Assembly: GCF_001949145.1 (NCBI RefSeq) | Contig: NW_019091674.1 | Location: 135,668-195,667 of the forward strand | Reading direction: 5' to 3' | Length of the DNA: 60,000 nt | Source of the DNA: Acanthaster planci | Taxonomy: Eukaryota > Echinodermata > Asteroidea > Valvatida > Acanthasteridae | Shown here: positions 1-12,710 of the stretch, piece after piece | How the letters are laid out: the number at the start of each line of letters is the position of its first letter | Position numbering within the stretch: the first letter of the stretch is position 1 | Position numbers and translations under genes: made by a program | The notes under the pieces: generated by a model | Seen by the model: the letters and a program-made list of their open reading frames with translations, nothing else | The model's database searches: none | What the model was told of the DNA's origin: nothing

Positions 1-1235
1 GGTTCGGGAAACCGATGTTCTTTTGTGTATGTGTTTTGTGTGTTTTTGTTTTGTGGGTGTGTGTGTTTAAAATTTGTTAGACTTTTTTTGCTTTAAAAGA
101 ACTGAAAAAAGAACTGGATAGGGCACTAAGTTATGAAATGTGTTCGATAAACGTGTATTTATTTATTGAACCTGCTGTGTGGCTGAATGGCACATGTGGA
201 AGGCTGGCTACCTCGTTATGTGGCTGTATGGTTGACTGCAATGTTTGTAATAACAATAAACATTTAGCAGTGGAGTTCATTTGAGTGTATGTATGGTTTA
301 CCATATAGCTGCATGTTTGTTTACTCAAACGCATGGGACGCAGTTAGAAGAAAGATAGGTCAGTCCCAGTTCACCGCTTAACCCATGAACAGTATATCCC
401 AACGGCGCTCTCGACCCTGAGAACACTCCACACCCACGCTTGAAGCTTTACGACAAGTGCAGTTTGTTCTATTCCTCACTCCAAGCTACGTGTGTGATTT
501 ACAAGATCATGGCTCCTACTAAGAACGAACCACCTGTGTGTGGCTTAATAGACCTAGTATTCTTCACCACAATAAAGAACGGCGACTCACTACATAAAAT
601 GATGGATTTCTGGCTACGATGTCTTCCAAGGAAGGCATATTGCATCGCAAAGGTTTTCTTTTGAAATTTTGAACCCAGACGTTCCTCACTGAAAACAATT
701 CTGAGTAATTAATTGATTCTTGCGTATTGATATGTACATAAACAATGAACCAACAAAAAGGAGAAAACTGAGTCCAGTAAAAATACAAAAATGCCAGAAT
801 TTCTTATTTGCAAACCCATGTAACATTGAGGCTTCTTCCTGAGATGACATCATGAATAGTATCATCAGCATAAAAAAAGAAAAAGCAGTAAAGTATCTTT
901 TGAAATATTGAAACAAAAGTTGAAAATAAGGTACCCTAATGCACAACGACTCATTTCCAAGGTTTATATTGAAAATAATTCATTGCAGCTATACCCTTTA
1001 CACTTATTCCCTACACTTATACAGCGATTGCTACTGGGCAAACGTACGCTGACCATCGGCGCCGACCTAGCGGTTTCGGCCCTTCTAATAAGCCTTGCAC
1101 ACAACAACACAAAATAATTGCCGTCACTTAATAAACCACACGCACCAAAGGCAGCTACTCCAAGTAAACAATATACCAAGCCTGAACTCGACAACAAAAA
1201 AGATGCTTACCTTACCGCTCCTCAAACAGCTTCTG
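1..1235. other. Intergenic sequence, nothing recognised
   Basis: The only open frames are short (under 90 codons) and show no recognisable domain, splice pattern or codon signal. The first 80 bases are T/G-rich low-complexity sequence. Confidence 0.5.
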
Positions 1236-2836
1236 TTGCGGCATATAATGTAAGAATCGATCAATAATGTAATACGGGCCGACAGTGTAATAACAATTGA
1301 CCAATAAATGTAATAACCCAAGCGACCCACAATGTTATAAAAATCGGCTGATAAACCCAAAACCCGTCGATCATGTAATAACAGTTGATGCTTTGGGGGA
1401 CTTAGGTTTCCTTGGAGTTATCCCTGCTGATCCCTCTTATAAAAACTACATAAAGCTGAAAAACAAGCCATGTGTCTATGAAAACAAGAACAAAATCAAG
1501 TGGAAAATGAGGGTAGCTTGAGCCAGGACGAGATTTTGACAGGTATGTGTGCAAGGATATTTTTTTCACTTTCGTCTATTTGCAAGGCTAGAGGTTATTA
1601 ATCACAGTATATACTGTTGAACTGAGAGGTAAGGATGCTGACTTGCCAGGGTTCACTCAGGCTTGTTTCTCAGAGAGTATGATATTCATTCTGCCAGGCG
1701 GCGATAGTTTGTGTACTATTAATAAGGCCTACGTCCTGTAAGTCTTAAGAAGTTTACGATGGTGAAAAATAAAGCAATATTGTGCATACCGTTTGGTTTT
1801 TACAGGGTCATTTATTGTTCGATTTGCGTACAAAACCATAATACTTAGTCCTATTTAAAAGGAGTGATCAGTGTTTTATTTTTATTTATTTTTTGGTTAC
1901 CAGCACTTTTCGAGGATCACATAAATTATACTACTTTATGACAAGGTATGCATGAAACATTAATTTCTTGAATATTTCATTGAAACATAATTTAAATTCA
2001 TAAACAATGTTCATTAAGGCTGTAATGTGTTTGCAGATTTGTATTGTTTCTTTATATTGCTACTGTTCCCCGTCTCCTTACATACTCTTGATTTAGCGAG
2101 TGTGTGGAAGAAGGTATAAAGGCCCTTCATTCTTATTTTATTAAGTGACTTATTTTGACTAATTATTTGCTGGATATTCTCCACAGATATGCCAAAGAAT
2201 GCCTTATTTTTTGCGTGTAACTTTCGTACCAGGCTTTAAGGGATACATCTTTAATGTCACGCAAAATGTTAACTGATGACGTAATCGTAACATGATGTCA
2301 ATTTTCTTCCTGAATACTTCTCTTTTTTCGCTATTTGCAACCCAGTGGGACATGTACTTAAGGGATGGAGATACATGCATAGAGCTTTGAAGTTTTCAAA
2401 TGCCAATCAAGCCCAATTGGTGACTGTGCTGTTAATTGAAATCACCTCAACACTAAATAAAAGAACAAGATTTATTTTGTAATGAGGTCACCATAATTCA
2501 TCTGCATGTTATATATACCTTGGAACAAGATGATGTCCATGGTCAGTTATAATTTGATTTAAAAAAAGAACAATGGTCACTTCAAAAGCAATGGCTTAAA
2601 ATAAGATGGATCTGTAGGGAAAACTAAACAAAAACCTAAGTCCCCCAAAGCCTTTTAAGAAACAAGCAACACTACGGTTATTTCATCATCGGCCTCCGTG
2701 TAATTACATGATTGGCCAGTTTTTGCGTTATTACATTATCAGCCGATTTTTTTTTTACATTATGGGTCGCTTGGATCATTATATTATCGGTTGGTATTAC
2801 ATTATTGGCTGACTTTTACCTTATTGGCCGTAATAA
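1236..2836. mobile_element. Non-autonomous DNA element with long terminal inverted repeats
   Basis: The segment at about 1,236-1,410 is an inverted, diverged copy of about 2,632-2,836. The inner ends match well: CTTTGGGGGACTTAGGTTT at 1,391-1,409 pairs with its reverse complement at 2,632-2,650. The outer ends are built from repeats of an AATGTAATAAC-like unit, seen at least five times in each arm. The middle (1,411-2,631) has no open frame of note, so this looks like a non-autonomous element. I could not fix a target-site duplication, so the outer borders are good to about 10 bp. Confidence 0.75.
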
Positions 2837-3999
2837 CTCATAGTATGGTCCGAACAACTCTACTACTACTCAGCAACTACGCAACTGAGGTCCACGCCCA
2901 AGTTTAATCACACGATACAATACTGGACAACGTGTAAGCCAATCGCATCTCATCTCTACACAGGTCGTCTGCATGCACTCAACCAAGTGACACGATTGCT
3001 TATTTAAATGTGACTAGTCTTCTTACCGGTCTACGTCGCACTCTTGCTACATTGGCCGCATACATAAATACTAGCAATTACTTCTTGGAGGCTTTTGCTT
3101 ACGTTTTTATCCATAAAAGTAAAGCTAACGAATGCTTCTTCTTTTTTGCACGAGCAACAGCAATTGCAGGCAAACGCTATCCAGATGAGCAATTGCTTAA
3201 CGTTCACCATGTTTCTGCGTATTAGCGAGGACCGGGATCGGCCTAGGGTGTTGAAGTGGTTTGGACCAAAACTACACTCGGTTGTTGATCAATTTGCCAG
3301 CAGTTTGGTGATTACTCTGTTCAGCCATTTGGAAAGTGTGGGGGGTGCAAAGCTAATCTGAGGAACAGCTTTTGCATGTAGGCACAGCCCACTGCACATC
3401 TGGATGAACAGTGGGATGTTTAGAACAATTACCTGGCAAGATTAAGAAAAACTTTTTTTCGAGCAAAATAGAATGAACAGTCAAATCCCCGTTTCTATTT
3501 AACAAATACAAAGGCTATTTCAATGAGGGTGCATTCAGTCGTATAAAGTCAGGGTTCAATTTCCAAATAATGCACTAAGTTTAGTGTGCTGAAATTTATT
3601 TTTGCGCGGAACTGAATGCACTTCTGCAATCCTGCATTAATCTTAATTTTAAGTCAATCTATTTCGCAAAATATTCAGGCGATTTCGCACAAAGCGTTAT
3701 TTAAGGTACACCCGCTCAAGAATTGGAATTCGTTTGTGTGGTCACAGAAGTTATATTGGAAAGAGTTCCACAAACAGACGCCACTTGACACCCTGTGCAC
3801 AAAACCTACGAGACTGGTCTGAAAAATTTTAAGTGGTTTCAAAGTAAACGACTCAGTTTTTTCTTCTCTAAATTGATCTTTTCTGGACATGGTTTTCCTT
3901 CTTACGACATTCTGACGGTCACTGTTGGGAATAATTACTGGCGTCTGTATGTGGAAATCTTCCTATTATATTCTTAGAAGCATTTGTTGATTGGTTAAA
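2837..3999. other. Intergenic sequence, nothing recognised
   Basis: Short overlapping open frames at 3,010-3,361 and 3,616-3,977 have no recognisable domain and look like chance frames. Confidence 0.45.
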
Positions 4000-4238
4000 T
4001 GTGACCCACAGTCCCAAAACTAGGCTGAAGTGGGTATTTGTGATGTTGGACAATTCCTTGCTTTCTGCTTTTTTTACACTTGAAAGTTAACCATGTTAAA
4101 TCAAAATTCTGTCTGCAGTAAGCTTCTTACGGGTAGTGATAGCTGTAAAACCCCCATGAAAATCTGAATGTGGAAGTTCCACTATTTTAGGGTTATGACG
4201 TTACCTACTTCAGCCTGGATTTGGGATGGTGGGTCACA
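4000..4238. mobile_element. MITE-like element with inverted termini of about 37 bp
   Basis: The left end (TGTGACCCACAGTCCCAAAA at 4,000-4,019, continuing AGGCTGAAGTGGGTA) is matched in inverted orientation by 4,201-4,238, with a few substitutions. The 239-bp element has no coding capacity, as expected of a miniature inverted-repeat transposable element. Confidence 0.75.
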
Positions 4239-7200
4239 AATGTTTGAATAATCATTACCGAAATATACCACTCATATTCTCTTTGGAAAAACACCGACAA
4301 CTATACAAATACCAATTAAACACCGAGGCTGAGGGAACGTTCCTTCCTGTGCAACGTTTTTGCCACAGTCGCATCAAACAGCGGAATTGAAGCTCACACA
4401 TACCTTCTTGCAAGGGTTGAAACGAGAGATTCCAAAAAATCATAAAGACCTTAAATAGTGTACAGTTTATAATGCTTAATGAGTAACATCACATTTGTCA
4501 TCAAAGTGGAGTCATGATTGCCTTGTGTGTTGTAATCAAATTGAATGTATATTTTGCGAATTTGAATTACAGCGAATGAAATGAATACTCGATTCCGAAG
4601 GGTCACAGTAAAACACTCCTTTTGGGCGAATAGGAATGCACATTTGTTATAATTGGCAACGAATAATGTCAAACCGAAATCACAATCACTTATTGTTACC
4701 GCTTATATGAAATGTGAAAATGAAACCAGGTTTTCAGTCGCTACGCCAAATTAAATTTTTATTTTACAAAGTAAATTTCACATTTTCCGAAATTAGCCGG
4801 GAAAACCTATATCCATCAAATTTTGCATTAAACCAAAAATGATTCCACGTGATTGCAGAGACTGTGAACGCAGAGAGAGCAACAAATGGCAAAATGTGAC
4901 CGACAGTAGGATTTCCTCCCAAGTTGCTGTCTGTGTTCGTGTGAGTTGGGCAGTATTACATATGTCGTTGTGCCCATTTTGTATCAGGACGATGGCCATA
5001 AAATTGGAATTCGCCAAGAAGCGTGTTACAATTCACCATGAACAGGAGGACCAACTGGCCTTGCAAATGGGTGTCGCTGTTAAAGTAAGCAATTACCAGT
5101 GGTTGCTGCTATACAAACGTGCTCATGCACACATGTTGACTGAAACGTCAGTCCAGGAAAGTGGTATCATACAGTTTGGTGACAAACGAAACGACATAGA
5201 ACAGCCTTGTGTGTCAGCCATTAGGCAAAACTGCATATTTATTTTGAACAAATGAGACTGAGGGTTTGATAGGGTTCAAAGAGATCCCGTAAAAATTTCT
5301 CCCGTCAGAGTTGTCAACGCTTGAATTCCAATAGGAAATAACTACTCGGGTCTCCAAGCTTCATCTGAATTTCGTTTTGTCAGTGCCACGAGAGTTCAGC
5401 CATCGTGTTTCTCATTCATCAGTCGGTATGGCTGAAAATAGGTTTAATCGTAGTGCATTACTGTGCATCCTAATGCGACCTACTTCTCTGGCTTCTCTCT
5501 TTACAATTGCAGATTCCAGCCAATCCTATCAGAAATACTACGTATTTTGTGTATGCCATTTTGGAAGCCATGTTGATTGTTCAAATGTGGTGACTTAATG
5601 CAATAAAAGGAAATTCACACCTGCAACGATTGACGCATGACAGTCGAAATAGAAAGAAAATAGTAAATGGAGACTTTTTGGTAGTATTCTAACAGAGGAG
5701 TAAAACGTGGTAAGCGTAAATAAACATTTTTAGGTGTTGTAGCAATGAAGCAATTCTTTTTGTTGCTGGTGTGTTAACACATTAAATAAGATGTTAGCAA
5801 CGGATGACTTGTTCTAAAAACAGTATGTGTTTTTATGTGGCCAGGGCTGCATGGACCAAATATGCAGTTGATGAAATGCAGTAACTGAAATGAAACGTGG
5901 ATTTGGTTTGGTTGTTGCAAGTGGTACAGCTGTTTTGCCATCCAGAAACGCGAAGGCAATTGACCACAGGATCCTGAGAGGAGTAAGTGGATCTTCCCAA
6001 CCCCACCCCACTCCCCCGAAAAAAATGAAATAAGAGTGACAAGTAAATGAAAGGAAATGAAACAAAAGGGATTAATGCAGATGAAAACTTGAAAAAGTCT
6101 CAAAGTCGACCACCTTCCACTTATCAGCAGTTCGTAGCTAACGAGTGCTTTGCTCACCCAACCCCCTGGAAATTTCCCCTCCTCGAAATAAAAGCTCGCT
6201 TCCCCCTCCCTCCAGCATCTGAACGACGCCCATGCAACCAAACATTATGTTGGAGTGAAAGCTCAGCGTGCTACTGCCACTGTTCTTGGCTGGTATGTCT
6301 AAGACCGACTCAGGAGAATAGACACTAATCATTTCCCCCAGCTTTGGCTCAGGTCATTTAGGCGTGCCTCTTCTCCTAAGCTGGTCTTCAACAACCATCA
6401 AAGATGGGCCGAGCACATATTTAATTCTACTTACAAAATACAAATAAACTTGAAAAGTATAGCTTTTTCAATAGCGTGGGACATCCATGCGTATCATTTA
6501 TGGTATCATAATTCCATGATAGGGGTGCAGCGCGGACCCTTGCTTCCACTTTAACTACCGAGGGACTGAAACACTATGTGTTATAAATACTCAGAATTTA
6601 ATAATGAATCAAGACGTCATGATGACATCACACGCAATTATTATCTGGAGCTGGAGTTTCATATATCCTATGAATTTTTTAGATATTTTTTGTTTAGAAC
6701 GTGAGCAAAACTCTGAAAAAAATTTCAAACGTCCTGTACGTAGGCACTGGACAGGAAGTGCGCACGATATGAAATGAGAGCAAAGGTTACTGTTGATGGC
6801 GTATATAACAAAATTCAACAGTTCACACGTCATGTGCGACGTCTCTGGAGACTACGCATTGGACGGAAATTAGTTTAGTGCGTATAATACGAAAATAAGG
6901 GCAAAGGATACCATGCATTATGTAAAGTCCATGGGGGTGGCGTAAAAATCAAATTCATTGCACGATATTACGCTTTATAAATCCTTGTAATAGATGAATG
7001 GAAATACTTTATCTGCAAGAGTTTTGAAATGATTTGAATTAGGTAAGATCCGCACAGTATGAGTAGAAATGTATGTGATGGCGTACTTGTGAAAGGTGCC
7101 GACGGAGCTCTTCTATGTATTAACACAGCCGCGAATCGAGGTCAGATTGTAAATCGAGGACGTCCTCAGTTCGCAGTAACGTAAAATTTGAAGCCGCAAT

Positions 7201-7889
7201 CAGCATTTATAAGGGTTAGCGAAATTTCAAGGCATTTGGAAGCCGTCCTCATTGGTGTGCGCATTAAACACACCGGGTGTTCAAAAACACCCGCTCGAAA
7301 TGGACAGTTTCGGCGCATCCCTGGATGGAATAGCGCCCTCCGTAGCTCTCTTGCTACCTTGTCCGATCCGCATTGGTGAGCACAATAAACGTCGCCAAGT
7401 GCAGTGGACAGCATAACCCCAACAAATATAAAAGCCTCCAAACTGTCCAAAAGCATCATAGCGTCACCTTGCCATCACGCCTGTGGACTTCTATAGCCGT
7501 TCTGAGATGTAGGTGTCTTCTAGTGGAAAATATGCTGAGTAAAACAATTTAATTTGAAGTAGAATGTTGAACATGACCAGACCCTATCTCGGTACGGTTT
7601 ACTACATCATTAAATACATGGCCCCAGTGCTGGCTATAGTACCATGCTATTAGTTAGAGCGTGGTTAAAGTGTGGCTGCTATCCATCCCCCCCCCATGTT
7701 GTCGATAGGCTGATGTAGATCTTATGCCGCTGTTAGAGTGGACGTGCCAGTGGAATAGGTATACGTATGCAGTCCGAAAAGCTCAGATGTTGTGAAGGCC
7801 GTGCACGATATATATATATATATTGTGGGCTTCAGGGAAGACAAACAGTTGTATTATGTCACTTGTGCTGAAGATTTGTTATTCAAGAG
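4239..7889. other. Intergenic sequence, no supported gene
   Basis: Open frames of up to 155 codons occur (4,839-5,255 plus, 5,774-6,241 minus, 7,166-7,459 minus), but none has a recognisable domain or a convincing splice context. The 7,166-7,459 minus frame begins with a hydrophobic stretch that could pass as a signal peptide, but nothing else supports it. A short (AT)n tract lies near 7,810-7,824 and a C-run near 7,688. Confidence 0.4.
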
Positions 7890-8029
7890 GTGTTATTCAA
7901 GACTTGTGCACTCATCTTGAAACGAAGTGCCTTAGAGTCCGGTCAAAAACACAAAACGGAACGTGCAGAAGAGCTTCTGCAGTTGTGTGAATTGAACTGG
8001 CGAGAACTTTTGTCTACACACGCACACAG

Positions 8030-8626
8030 NNNNNNNNNNNNNNNNNNNNNNNNNNNNNNNNNNNNNNNNNNNNNNNNNNNNNNNNNNNNNNNNNNNNNNN
8101 NNNNNNNNNNNNNNNNNNNNNNNNNNNNNNNNNNNNNNNNNNNNNNNNNNNNNNNNNNNNNNNNNNNNNNNNNNNNNNNNNNNNNNNNNNNNNNNNNNNN
8201 NNNNNNNNNNNNNNNNNNNNNNNNNNNNNNNNNNNNNNNNNNNNNNNNNNNNNNNNNNNNNNNNNNNNNNNNNNNNNNNNNNNNNNNNNNNNNNNNNNNN
8301 NNNNNNNNNNNNNNNNNNNNNNNNNNNNNNNNNNNNNNNNNNNNNNNNNNNNNNNNNNNNNNNNNNNNNNNNNNNNNNNNNNNNNNNNNNNNNNNNNNNN
8401 NNNNNNNNNNNNNNNNNNNNNNNNNNNNNNNNNNNNNNNNNNNNNNNNNNNNNNNNNNNNNNNNNNNNNNNNNNNNNNNNNNNNNNNNNNNNNNNNNNNN
8501 NNNNNNNNNNNNNNNNNNNNNNNNNNNNNNNNNNNNNNNNNNNNNNNNNNNNNNNNNNNNNNNNNNNNNNNNNNNNNNNNNNNNNNNNNNNNNNNNNNNN
8601 NNNNNNNNNNNNNNNNNNNNNNNNNN
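8030..8626. other. Assembly gap (597 N)
   Basis: A run of N lies within the recombinase-like remnant. Coding matches to the same family on both sides suggest that the missing sequence is the middle of that gene. Confidence 0.99.
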
Positions 8627-9055
8627 ATCGTTCCTTCATAAAGCTTGCAACCGGGAACTTCAACTCCTCCAGGGTGCTCGGGGCAGACAAATCAGACCAG
8701 TCTGGCAGAAAGCGAACGAAGTCAGTCTGTGCAACCCCATCATGTTCAACCGAAGAAGGCGGGGAGGTTTCAAAGATGAAACTTGAAGATTTCCACAAGC
8801 ACAGAACCGCCAAACTGAAGGGGGGTGCCTGTTGAGTGATTTAGAACGCCAGCTGTGCAAGATGTTCCGTGTTGTCGAAATAGTTGGCAAGAGAGGCAGA
8901 ACTGTTCCCGTACTTCTAAGCAATGAGGCAGTAGCATGGTTGAATGCCCTTGTCGCTAAGAGACGTGAAGCTCGAATAGCCCAAGACAACAACTTCTTGT
9001 TTGCACGGTGTTGTTATGGCGGGAGAAGCCACGTACGAAGGAGTGACTGTCACAT

Positions 9056-9101
9056 GGACAGGCTGTCTGCTGAGCTGTGGACAGGCTGTCTGCTGAGCTG
9101 T
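9056..9101. repeat. Perfect 23-bp tandem duplication
   Basis: GGACAGGCTGTCTGCTGAGC plus TGT occurs twice back to back (9,056-9,078 and 9,079-9,101) with no differences. This implies a recent local duplication inside the recombinase-like remnant. Confidence 0.95.
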
Positions 9102-9386
9102 CGCCTACATTTCTAATTTCCTTTTCTTGCCTCTACATTAATAGGACAGCTTCCTGGTGTTGCTGCTGCATCACGAAGAAGGGAACCCTCTCTGCCATTG
9201 AGACGAGTGAAGCGCCGTCCCTGGACTACAGCAGAGACGACAGACGTCCAAGAAGGCGTGCGCACATTCTTCCAGTTGAGGAAAGTTCCTGGCAAGCTGG
9301 ACATCGAAGCAGCTTGGACTGTGGCGCTGCAGACCCGTACTTGGAGAAACATCAAAGACTTTTGTCGTAACACAATGAAGTTGTAG

Positions 9387-11879
9387 CCAAGTTAAGCTAT
9401 GATACGCCAGCCATTCTCTCGAGACATTATACCATATTGATGATGAACTCTATAGTAGTAGGCCAATAACGCAACCTAATTTTAGCAGCCCAAACAACCA
9501 AGGACTTGTGTGTGTTGTCCTTGGTGTTATAGGCTGCACTCACATGGATGAGAAGTCCTCCGTCTGACAGATTGGAAAGTACGCCCTCCATCTGCAGTGT
9601 CTACATGTATGGGTGTGGGTGTATGTGTGTATGTACAAATCATTGTAATACATGTACATGTTACAGACGTAGGCCTAAGTGAACACGGCTGGAAGAGGGC
9701 TGCGTAGACTTGTACCCGCGCAGACTAAGGAAGGCTTTCCATATGCGTGTCAACACTTGCACTAAGTGTTGCATACACGCGATGCACGCGTTTGTTTTGC
9801 TTATGAGGTCGAATTTCGTGTCTGTGAAAGTGAATGGCATGAACGCATCGTGTACACAGTGCAGCCGAAAAACGTACGTACGGAAAAGCGCCTAAATTAA
9901 ATGAAGATTGGCAACTCACAGGCACTTCAGAGCCTAGAGGAAAAGTTCATGGTAACGCGGGGTGCGCGGGGCCGGCAGGCCACTCAGACGTGCGGGCATA
10001 CAAGAGACAAGCGAATGGGTGAACGGTCATTAAATCTAGGTAGGAGCATACATAGTAGCCAGGCAACTGCTGCATCGGTCACTTTGCCACAGCTTATCGA
10101 ATAATTAACTAAACCTTTCAGCCCGCCGCGTCCCCTTGCAGCCGCCGGTCAAGAGTTTTTTTTTCCAGGGCGTTTGTAGGCAGGAAAGAGACAGTGCATC
10201 ACTATCTATTTGGTCGCAATTTGAGCAGTTATATAGTATAAGACAATCACTTACTAGGTAAGAAGGAACACCTTCAAATAAGCAAAGTAAGGGGTACTGG
10301 ATGTACAACCTTGTATGTTCCAACAAGGTGGAACATTAAATAACTAATATAGACGATTAATTAATCAACGATAGCAAATATGAATGGACACTATTTGATG
10401 TTATTCAATGCATGAACTATAAGTTACTTTTTTCACAATCATCCTGGTTTGGAGAACGATAAAATAAGAGCACACCGACTGACTGCTTTCAAAAATTCTA
10501 GGCATTACAAGGCAAAAGTCTTATCAGATATTGTTCTGTAGGGAGGTCTTTCTTTCAGTTGTCTTTGTTTTCTGAAATTCAATGTTTAATCTGTGTACAA
10601 AAAAAATCCGTGGACGGTTTCTCAAACTTGAAATACCCCACCTTGTATAAAACGATATTTCTTTGTCATTTTGTCCGAATTTGCACCACATACACAGTTG
10701 TCAAATCATCTACTAAACGGGCAATTATTATTTTCTGAATTTCCAAAAGGCCTGATTGCATATGATGTACAATAACGTGATATTGAAATGGTCAGGTCTA
10801 ATAACAATGTGAAAGAAAATAATATTTTCAAACATGTCAATATAGATTCAACATAAATTCATTGGAGGCTTTGTAATAATGTGTCATAGGATCGGGATTA
10901 TGCCAAAACTGACTTCTTAGAGGAAACGTTGATCCAGTCGAAAAGACATCTTCCATAGTTTGGCCAATCTGATTTAGGGATTCAGAGCCTTACTTATTTA
11001 TTTGCTATTATATTTTTCATGATCGGCTATCCTGATGAAAAGGGTAAAGGGCGGACTGACTACAGGGAAGTGGGTGTCCTTGAATAGATTAATTGACGCA
11101 GAATCTGCTTGGAAACCTATCACTAGTAATCTGATTTACAAATCGTACTGGTGTCTACGGCATTGTCTCAAATCTCTTTTTTTGGGGGGGGGGCAAATTT
11201 ATTTTTTAGCTGAAATGATTTTTATTTATTTCCATCAGTAAAAGATCTTTTCATTCCCCGTAAATCAAATAGCACTGTTTCTATGTGCTGCCGTTTTTCC
11301 ATTCCTGAATGATAATAATAAACAAAGAGACTAAAGTCAAGAGTGGAAAAAAGTGCAAATAGTGAATGGGATTTTGAACTGACAAGACAAAGGCGAAAAA
11401 AGAAAATATTAACAATAGCAATGGTTTTTCCACACACTATACGTCCAGTGGGGGAAAGCTTGCTCCCGGTTGGAAAGGACAGTGAGTTTGCACTTACGTA
11501 CATTTCACTAATGTTATGCAGAACATTTCTTAAAAAGCCCACACTCATAAAAATGATTTGTTTGCTAAATATTTGTCAATTTGTCTGTTAACCTTTAAAG
11601 ATTTTTAAAGGAGCTGACAAGTACTCTTTCTTAAGTGGTAGCGTTTTTAGTATTTTGAAAAGAGAAGCAATGTGAGTCCGGGGGTGTTTATTTTCCTGGT
11701 GGCTACGTCTGTAAGGTGGTTTGCTATGAAGTCGATTTAGAGTCCACACACTCGCCACATCAAAGGCAAATGAGATCGAATCCTTACCCAACAATACGAC
11801 AAACTCAAATGGGCATAAAACTTCTTAACTGAACGTCTGGCAACATTTGTGATAAAATGTCGTTCACGATTTGTGCGCC
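9387..11879. other. Intergenic sequence, nothing recognised
   Basis: The sequence is AT-rich with only short frames. A TG-rich stretch with alternating purine and pyrimidine lies at about 9,605-9,665. No domain, RNA gene or clear inverted repeat was seen. Confidence 0.4.
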
Positions 11880-12710
11880 TGAGTCCAAATCCTCTTCTTT
11901 GCTGCTGAAAAAGGAGCCATGTATTTTTCTACCTAAGATGTTAAGCCCGGCTGCATAACCTTGCATTCTGTTTGGCAACTTTCCTTCTCGGTTCAACTCT
12001 ATATGACTGCAGATCTGAAACAGTCCTAGCAACATAGTTATATGCATGACGTACGCCATGTTAGAGACTTTTTCAGTTTTGAGACGGCAACGCCCAACCA
12101 ATCGTCTGGAATTTGACCCCGACGCGAATGGATTAAGTGCATGGGGAAAACTGAACAGAACTCCTGATCGAGTTCAAATGTAGGGGGAAGCAACAGTTGC
12201 TCGTTTTAAGTAAATAAACGGGAGGGCCATGTGTGTTGAATAGGTCACTCTATATAATGCTACATTCAATATGCAAGGTGTTACGTCATCAAAAGATAAA
12301 GTGTATTTCGCTGGTGACGCACAGTACAAACAGCATGTGCTGTCTTCTACCTGTACTGTTTGTGGCGTTGCTGCATTAGTCATAGACGTGTCTTTCTTCT
12401 ATTCATTAATAACTGCGGTGTGCTGGTAACGTTGGATAGGGGTACATTTGTTCGAAAACTCTAGACCGAGGTTTTTGGTCGCCACAAACTGAAGAAAATA
12501 CAAGTTTCGGCCTATGCCTATTTTTACTTCAACACCCTCAGTCTTGTCATAACACCTAGGATGTAAAATTAACACCAACTTAGCACTATAATTCTTGCAG
12601 TGAAGTAATGAACTCGTGCGCAGGCGTGTGACGGGAAATTTGCACGACAATATGTTTATCTCTGAATCGGCACAAGATCCCAAAACAGCTCCGAACTGAT
12701 GCACGCGTAT
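11880..12710. repeat. Dispersed duplication, copy 1 (partner at 14,760-15,520)
   Basis: The whole block is collinear with 14,760-15,520. Shared landmarks in order are CTTCTTTG.TGCTGAA, GATGTTAAGCCC, the signal-peptide exon, CAGAACTCCTGAT, CAGTTGCTCGTTT, CTGGTGAC.C, CCACAAACTGA and GAACTGAT.CA. Both substitutions and small indels are frequent, so the duplication is old. A TATATAA tract lies at about 12,250, upstream of the minus-strand exon; the other copy lacks it. Confidence 0.8.
11984..12059 (-). pseudogene. Orphan signal-peptide exon with destroyed splice donor
   Basis: Reading on the minus strand from ATG at 12,059, the exon encodes MAYVMHITMLLGLFQICSHI and five more residues, a typical secretory signal. 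It would end in phase 1 after 76 nt, like the first exons of the three receptor genes in this window. The sister copy at 14,870 has AAG|GTAAGTT at the boundary. Here the same place reads AAG|GAAAGTT, so the donor GT is lost. No Ig exon follows toward lower coordinates. It is best read as a dead first exon left by duplication of a receptor gene. Confidence 0.55.

Larger units (their letters stand above)
7890..9386 (+). pseudogene. Broken tyrosine-recombinase-like gene (multicopy animal family), with an N gap inside
   Basis: Four pieces line up in order with a family of multicopy, poorly described animal proteins that I recall as having a tyrosine recombinase-like fold. Before the gap, 7,890-8,029 reads AEELLQLCELNWRELLSTHA. 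After the gap comes NPIMFNRRRRG near 8,735-8,765. Next, 8,832-9,050 holds VVEIVGKRGRTVPVLLSNEA and later FARCCYGGRSHVRRSDC. The last exon (9,145-9,386) holds RVKRRPWTTAE and KVPGK, and ends in TAG. A strong acceptor (pyrimidine tract then AG at 9,143-9,144) precedes this last exon. The frame is lost by a one-base deletion near 8,761 and again near 8,825. The catalytic C-terminal half expected between 9,050 and 9,145 is absent. The family assignment is from memory of its sequence pattern, so it is moderately sure. Confidence 0.6.

Noticed and set aside
4839-5255. 138-codon plus-strand frame
   Set aside because: There is no domain, no signal peptide and no splice context, and its composition does not differ from surrounding non-coding sequence.
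5774-6241. 155-codon minus-strand frame
   Set aside because: It is long for chance, but it has no recognisable motif, is Trp- and Phe-rich like a shadow of C/T-rich sequence, and overlaps other frames on both strands.
7166-7459. Minus-strand 97-codon frame with a signal-like start and several Cys
   Set aside because: The hydrophobic start alone is weak evidence. There is no known peptide family, and the rest is Arg-rich with no pattern.
7890-8813. Long open frames of nearly 300 codons on both strands
   Set aside because: They are open only because 597 N are read through. Just the flanking pieces carry information.
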